The notes under the pieces are model-generated. The model was given only the letters and a program-made list of their open reading frames with translations, made no database searches and had not been told where the DNA came from. Shown here piece by piece: positions 59,790-64,000 of a DNA stretch of 64,000 bases (within the stretch, counting starts at the first letter, position 1; every line of letters starts with the position of its first letter). The DNA comes from Candidatus Woesearchaeota archaeon. Its GTDB lineage: Archaea > Nanobdellota > Nanobdellia > Woesearchaeales > GW2011-AR4. Made by a program: the position numbers and the translations under genes. The stretch covers positions 62,001 through 126,000 of the forward strand of contig JACPJQ010000005.1 of NCBI GenBank assembly GCA_016187465.1, given 5' to 3'.

Positions 59790-62694
59790 ATGATAAATAA
59801 AAAATTAGTAATAATCATAATATTCTGTTTACCACTCATTATAGGACCGATGACATCTGCCTATTCAATGGACACTCCTAATGAAACTGTACATCAACAT
59901 ATAACAAATGAATCAAAACTTGTTTGGAAGTTAAGGCCCAATGAAATTGTAAATCACTTGACAAATCCAATTAATGAGGAACTCGATGCACCATTTACTG
60001 CAAATTTTGACGTTGGTGATGACATAATTTCATTTTTGGCAAGTAGATAACCCTGATGACGGTGACTATGATGACGGTCTAGGATTTACTGGAAGTTCTT
60101 ATAGGAGAGCCCAAGAATTTTGGGTAGATGAAATGATTCCTGCGTATTTGCGGGGAGATGTTAATGAGTCTTATTATTGGTTAGGGAGAATTGCACATTT
60201 ATTAGAAGATGCTACATCCATCCCTCACGTACATAATGATGCACATCCTCCCACTGACGATTCAGTTCTAGAAAAATATACAGGGGATAATTTCACACTC
60301 TTCCAAAATAGATACAATTGGAGCGGTGAAAATTTTGCAGGCAATCAATACAACTATGAAAACCTTCCAAATATGGCTAGTTTTAATTGGAGAGAAGTTG
60401 AGCCAACAAGACCCCTAGATAGACAAAATATAGAGTTATTCAGATTGCTCTGGTACGTCGCTCAAAAGACTCAATACTTTGCATCTGATGATGATGATGG
60501 AAATACAATTTATGTTAATCTAAGTGGTAACCAAAAAACATTTTCACCTACTTTGTGGACAAACGATAATGTCACAATAATAAGCAATTCAATTGATTTA
60601 GCCGATGATGATATTGGTGATACAGGTCCAGATATAGAAAAAGAAACAAATGCTATGATCCCACACGCCATGAAATCAGTAGCAGGACTTTACAGACTTT
60701 TTTGGGACGCAGTTCAAGTTGATTGGAAGTTCTATCATCACGATGTTAGAAACACTGGATTTACTTTGTTAAAAGGTGATTTAAACACTTCAAATAAACA
60801 AATCTGGAATTATAGCTCTGCTCCTGCAACAGATTTCTGGGATGAAGCAGTTATTGCAGAAATTGATGATAACTTGGATGACGGACAAGAGGTAATAGTA
60901 GCTACAGCTAATTCTGATTACACTGATGGAAGGGTCTATGCTTTGGATGGAGATACAAACACTCAATTATGGACTTTTGATGAGCCTTTAGCCGCTGAGC
61001 CTGTAAGTGTAGACGATGTTGATGGAAATAGAATTAAGGAAGTTATTGTTGGAAGTCATGATTTGTATTTGTACAGCGTAAATTCTCAAAATGGTGCTAA
61101 AAACTGGAGATACTTGATCAACAACCAAACTGATGCCTTTGGTCCATGGAGAAGTGCTATATTTGATATTAATAATGATGGAAGTAAAGAGATTGTTTTT
61201 GGTGAAACTGGAGAGACTGGAACATATAATGGGCATGTTGTAGCTTTAAATTCTAATGGAAAACAAGTTTGGAATTCTTCAACAACTGCTGTACAAGGAT
61301 TTCAAACCGATGCGGCAATTGCTGATTTAACAGGAGATGGAATCCCAGAAGTTATTATTACTGCCGGTGATGGTGTTTATGTTTATAACGGAAGCAATGG
61401 AGTTGAAGTATGGAGAAAACATATGGCTAATGCTTATGCTTCTCCTGTAGTAGCTGATTTGGATAATGATAATGACTATGAGGTAATCGTAGCTACTTCC
61501 AAAAATACTATACCTGGTGAACTATGTGCCTCTGGAACATGTTACAGTGGGATTAATGTTTTAGACAATAATGGAAATATGCTTTGGAATAAAACTGTGG
61601 ATCATCACGTTGTTGCAATTCCGGCAGTAGCAAATCTAGACAGCGACAGTAACTTAGAGATAGTTGTGGCAACCGCACTAACTCCCGATTTTGTAAATTT
61701 AAGAAATACAAACTTCAATAATGGCAGTGTTTATCTTTTTGATGGAGTAACAGGAAATATGGACTGGGGCACCAAATTTATAGCAGGAGCAAAAATACAA
61801 AGCAGTCCTGCTGTTGCTGATATAGACAATGACAATGCTTTGGAAATAATATTTGGAGCATATGATGGGTTACTTTATGTTCTTGCTCAAAATAAAAGTA
61901 TTGAATGGACCCATAATTTTAGCAGTTATCTAATAGCAAATCCGGCTATTGGTGATATTGATGGTGATAGGGTTGCAGAAATAGTAGTTAAACATGCAAA
62001 TCATTTAGGACCATCTAATGGGCAATTTGGAGGAGGCAGAGTACTTTTTACAAACAAAACATTTACTACTACAAAGCAAATGTCTTTTGGAGCTACATCC
62101 TCTTCTGGCGACCCATCTACATTAGAGGCTTTAGGAGGAGTTAATATCAAGCCAGTTCTTGGTAATATTAGTAATATTTCAATTAAGGAAGAAGATTTAG
62201 TCAACATTAATATGTCTAGTCAAGTAATGGCCACAGATGCAAATAACGATTCATTAGTTTTTTATTATAGTTCTCCATTAAATTCTTCTGGGTCATGGCA
62301 AACGGATTGCACTAGTTCAGGTAACTATTCAGTACTAGTTGAAGTTTCTGATGGAAGTTTAAGCGATTTTAGATATGTCAATGTTCAAGTTAATGAAACT
62401 TGTGCAGGACTAACTATAACCTCATTAAATGCAGTTTATTCAAATGCTACACGTTATAATTTTGAATTTGCAGTCAAGAACTTTCTTGATGCCTCATTAA
62501 ATAATGTTACTTGGAACATTAATTTTGGGGATGGGAGTGTTCTGAATAGCACGAATATCATTCTGAACTCACAAGAAAATATGTCGGCTTATGTTGATTA
62601 CACTTATTTAACTGTAGGTACTTATGTTGTTAATGCCACCGCCACGAACGGCAGTTTAACACGGAGTAGAAATATAACAATAAATGTCAGTTAG
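59790..62694 (+). pseudogene. Zinc phospholipase C-like/beta-propeller surface protein, frameshifted
   Basis: Frame 1 (59790-60050) has a signal peptide (VIIIIFCLPLIIGPMTSAYS) and ends in 'DDIISFLASR'. One base less in TTTTT (60033-60037) continues as FWQVDNPDDGDYDDGLGFTG and EFWVDEMIPAYLRGDVNESY into the long frame to 62694. The N-terminus is S1/P1 or phospholipase C-like (WLGRIAHLLEDATSIPHVHN with metal His/Asp). Next are about seven FG-GAP/VCBS-type repeats (VADLDNDNDYEVIVAT) and a PKD-like end. Intact length would be about 967 residues. Confidence 0.75.
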
Positions 62695-62713
62695 TTGAAG
62701 GACTAGGATTGAG

Positions 62714-64000
62714 ATGGACAAGAAAATATTAGTCGGCATCTGTATTTTGGTATTAGTTAATATTTTGTCTTTGTCGGCCCAAATTGCAGAGCCAGGAGTT
62801 ACTACAACAGTAATGCCTACTGAGGAATTAACATTTGGTAGAGATGGGATTAAGTTATCATTTAACAACAACAATTTGAATATCAATAACAAAGAAATAG
62901 ATTTCCTCATAATGGATGGCAGTAAGTTAGTTGATGAATCAAAGGCATACATTAATAGCGAAAGTAGTAAGAATGAAAACAAATTGATGAACATTAATGA
63001 ATATCAACAAAGAAATTTTATTATTACACAACAAATTGATATTTTTGAAGAATATATAAAAACAAACCATAAAATAGAGAATAAGGGGAAAGAAACAGGC
63101 GAATTAACCTATTATTATGTATTTAAGTTAAATCCCAATGAAACAGTAGAATTTAACGGAATAAGATACAGTTCTGATGGAAATGAATTATATGAATCAG
63201 CAAACATTACTAATACAATAAACATAAATGCAGAATTTGATTTTACATATCAAGACCTGATTGATAACGGCTTTGAATTGGCAGACACAAGATTCGTTTC
63301 AAACAACTTCTTTTTGGGCTTTAAAAGAATTGAAAATAGGAAATTGAATGAAGGCGAAATACTTGAATTAGATCCTACAGTCACGATTGCGAATTTGGAG
63401 ACTATAAGGATGACTCCAATTGATAATACTACTTATGTGTTGGCATGGTGTGATGAGGTAACCGATGATGTTGAATTCATAGTTAGGTATACCAACCACA
63501 CAAATCAAACGTCAAAAATAAGTGTTGATAGCAATGTCGGAAATTGTCTATACAATTACGGACTATCTATTGCTACAATAAATAAAAGTGCTTTTATTAT
63601 AGCATATTCCGATGATGCAGAAGATGATTTTACAATCGCAGTTTATAACACAAGTGGTTCAACTTTACTCGCGCCCCTAGACATCGTCACAGATGCCGCA
63701 GGCCTAGTTACATCCTCGATCAGCATTGCAATGTTTAATTCCAGCCATTACGTTGCATTGATGTATAACAATAGTGCAAGAGATGAATTATTCTTCACGA
63801 TAGGAGATGTCAATGGTAATATAAATATAAACAAGCAAGTAATAGACAATAATGTCAGAAATAGTGCAGGGGTAATAACTGTAGACACTTTCAATAGTTC
63901 AGCCTTTGTTGCAGTATGGACTGATAGTTTCCTTCAAACTTTTGCAACACTCAGAAGTGACGGAACAACAATAACTCCCACAACAACTTACCAAAATTCA
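62714..64000 (+). CDS. Large exported protein, cut by window end
   Basis: Starts MDKKILVGICILVLVNILSL then SAQIAEPGVTTTV, a signal peptide. Then beta-rich and Asn-rich sequence (LSFNNNNLNINNKEIDFLIM, GELTYYYVFKLNPNETVEFN) with 'ILELDPTVTIANLE', a phrase common to surface proteins of these archaea. Open to position 64000, at least 429 codons. It follows the previous gene by 19 bp. Role probably adhesion or cell surface. Confidence 0.7.
   Translation, partial: MDKKILVGICILVLVNILSLSAQIAEPGVTTTVMPTEELTFGRDGIKLSFNNNNLNINNKEIDFLIMDGSKLVDESKAYINSESSKNENKLMNINEYQQRNFIITQQIDIFEEYIKTNHKIENKGKETGELTYYYVFKLNPNETVEFNGIRYSSDGNELYESANITNTININAEFDFTYQDLIDNGFELADTRFVSNNFFLGFKRIENRKLNEGEILELDPTVTIANLETIRMTPIDNTTYVLAWCDEVTDDVEFIVRYTNHTNQTSKISVDSNVGNCLYNYGLSIATINKSAFIIAYSDDAEDDFTIAVYNTSGSTLLAPLDIVTDAAGLVTSSISIAMFNSSHYVALMYNNSARDELFFTIGDVNGNININKQVIDNNVRNSAGVITVDTFNSSAFVAVWTDSFLQTFATLRSDGTTITPTTTYQNS

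Overview
The window is archaeal. It carries a split RNA polymerase (A', A'', B', B'' and H), the archaeal and eukaryotic type ribosomal proteins eL30 and eL41, an archaeal NusA, intron-containing tRNAs and TATA-box promoters. The low G+C, the AT-rich spacers and a mostly bacterial-type folate, purine and lipoate metabolism fit a DPANN-like archaeon; a Woesearchaeota or Pacearchaeota type genome is my best guess, not a proof.

Layout. 1-9 kb is an accessory minus-strand region. It holds a cut-off glycosyltransferase, two HEPN/nucleotidyltransferase toxin-antitoxin pairs, a decayed PIN gene, a radical SAM/SPASM enzyme, a retropepsin-like protease, and an operon of a prepilin-type peptidase, two HxsD-like proteins and an HxsB-like protein that has lost the radical SAM cysteines. 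An AbiE-type pair follows (9.1-10.3 kb). 10.3-21.2 kb is the core block S7-S12-NusA-L30e-RpoA'-RpoA''-RpoB'-RpoB''-RpoH plus tRNA-Lys and tRNA-Asp, read leftwards. A'' comes before A', and two of its spacers are almost the same 195-bp sequence.

22.18-27.99 kb is a complete 5.8-kb transposon with terminal inverted repeats and a 9-bp target duplication. It carries a SWIM/DDE transposase and a restriction-like cargo (DUF262-HNH protein, interrupted EcoRI-type methylase, unknown protein, regulator). 28-40 kb is metabolic: GlyA, FolD, PurN and PurH, then DHFR and thymidylate synthase on the other strand, forming one folate-linked one-carbon network, with transporters, a ferredoxin, a flavin reductase and an RnfD/NqrB-like membrane protein between. 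41-49 kb makes and uses lipoate: LipA, pyruvate (or branched-chain) dehydrogenase E1 alpha, E1 beta and E2, and a lipoate-protein ligase; no E3 is present here.

50-57 kb is a defence-like operon (ribbon-helix-helix protein, 979-residue DNA methyltransferase, PD-(D/E)XK-like protein, DUF262-DUF1524 protein). 57-64 kb encodes secreted or surface proteins: a cysteine-rich lipoprotein, a phospholipase C-like protein with beta-propeller repeats split by a frameshift, and a large exported protein running off the end.

The most unusual signals are: a family of short elements beginning TATAG with one or two hairpins, one of which interrupts the PIN gene and whose stems co-vary between copies; toxin-antitoxin cassettes flanked by copies of the 5' ends of neighbouring genes; the HxsB-like pseudoenzyme operon; and tRNAs with introns in the D-loop and T-loop.
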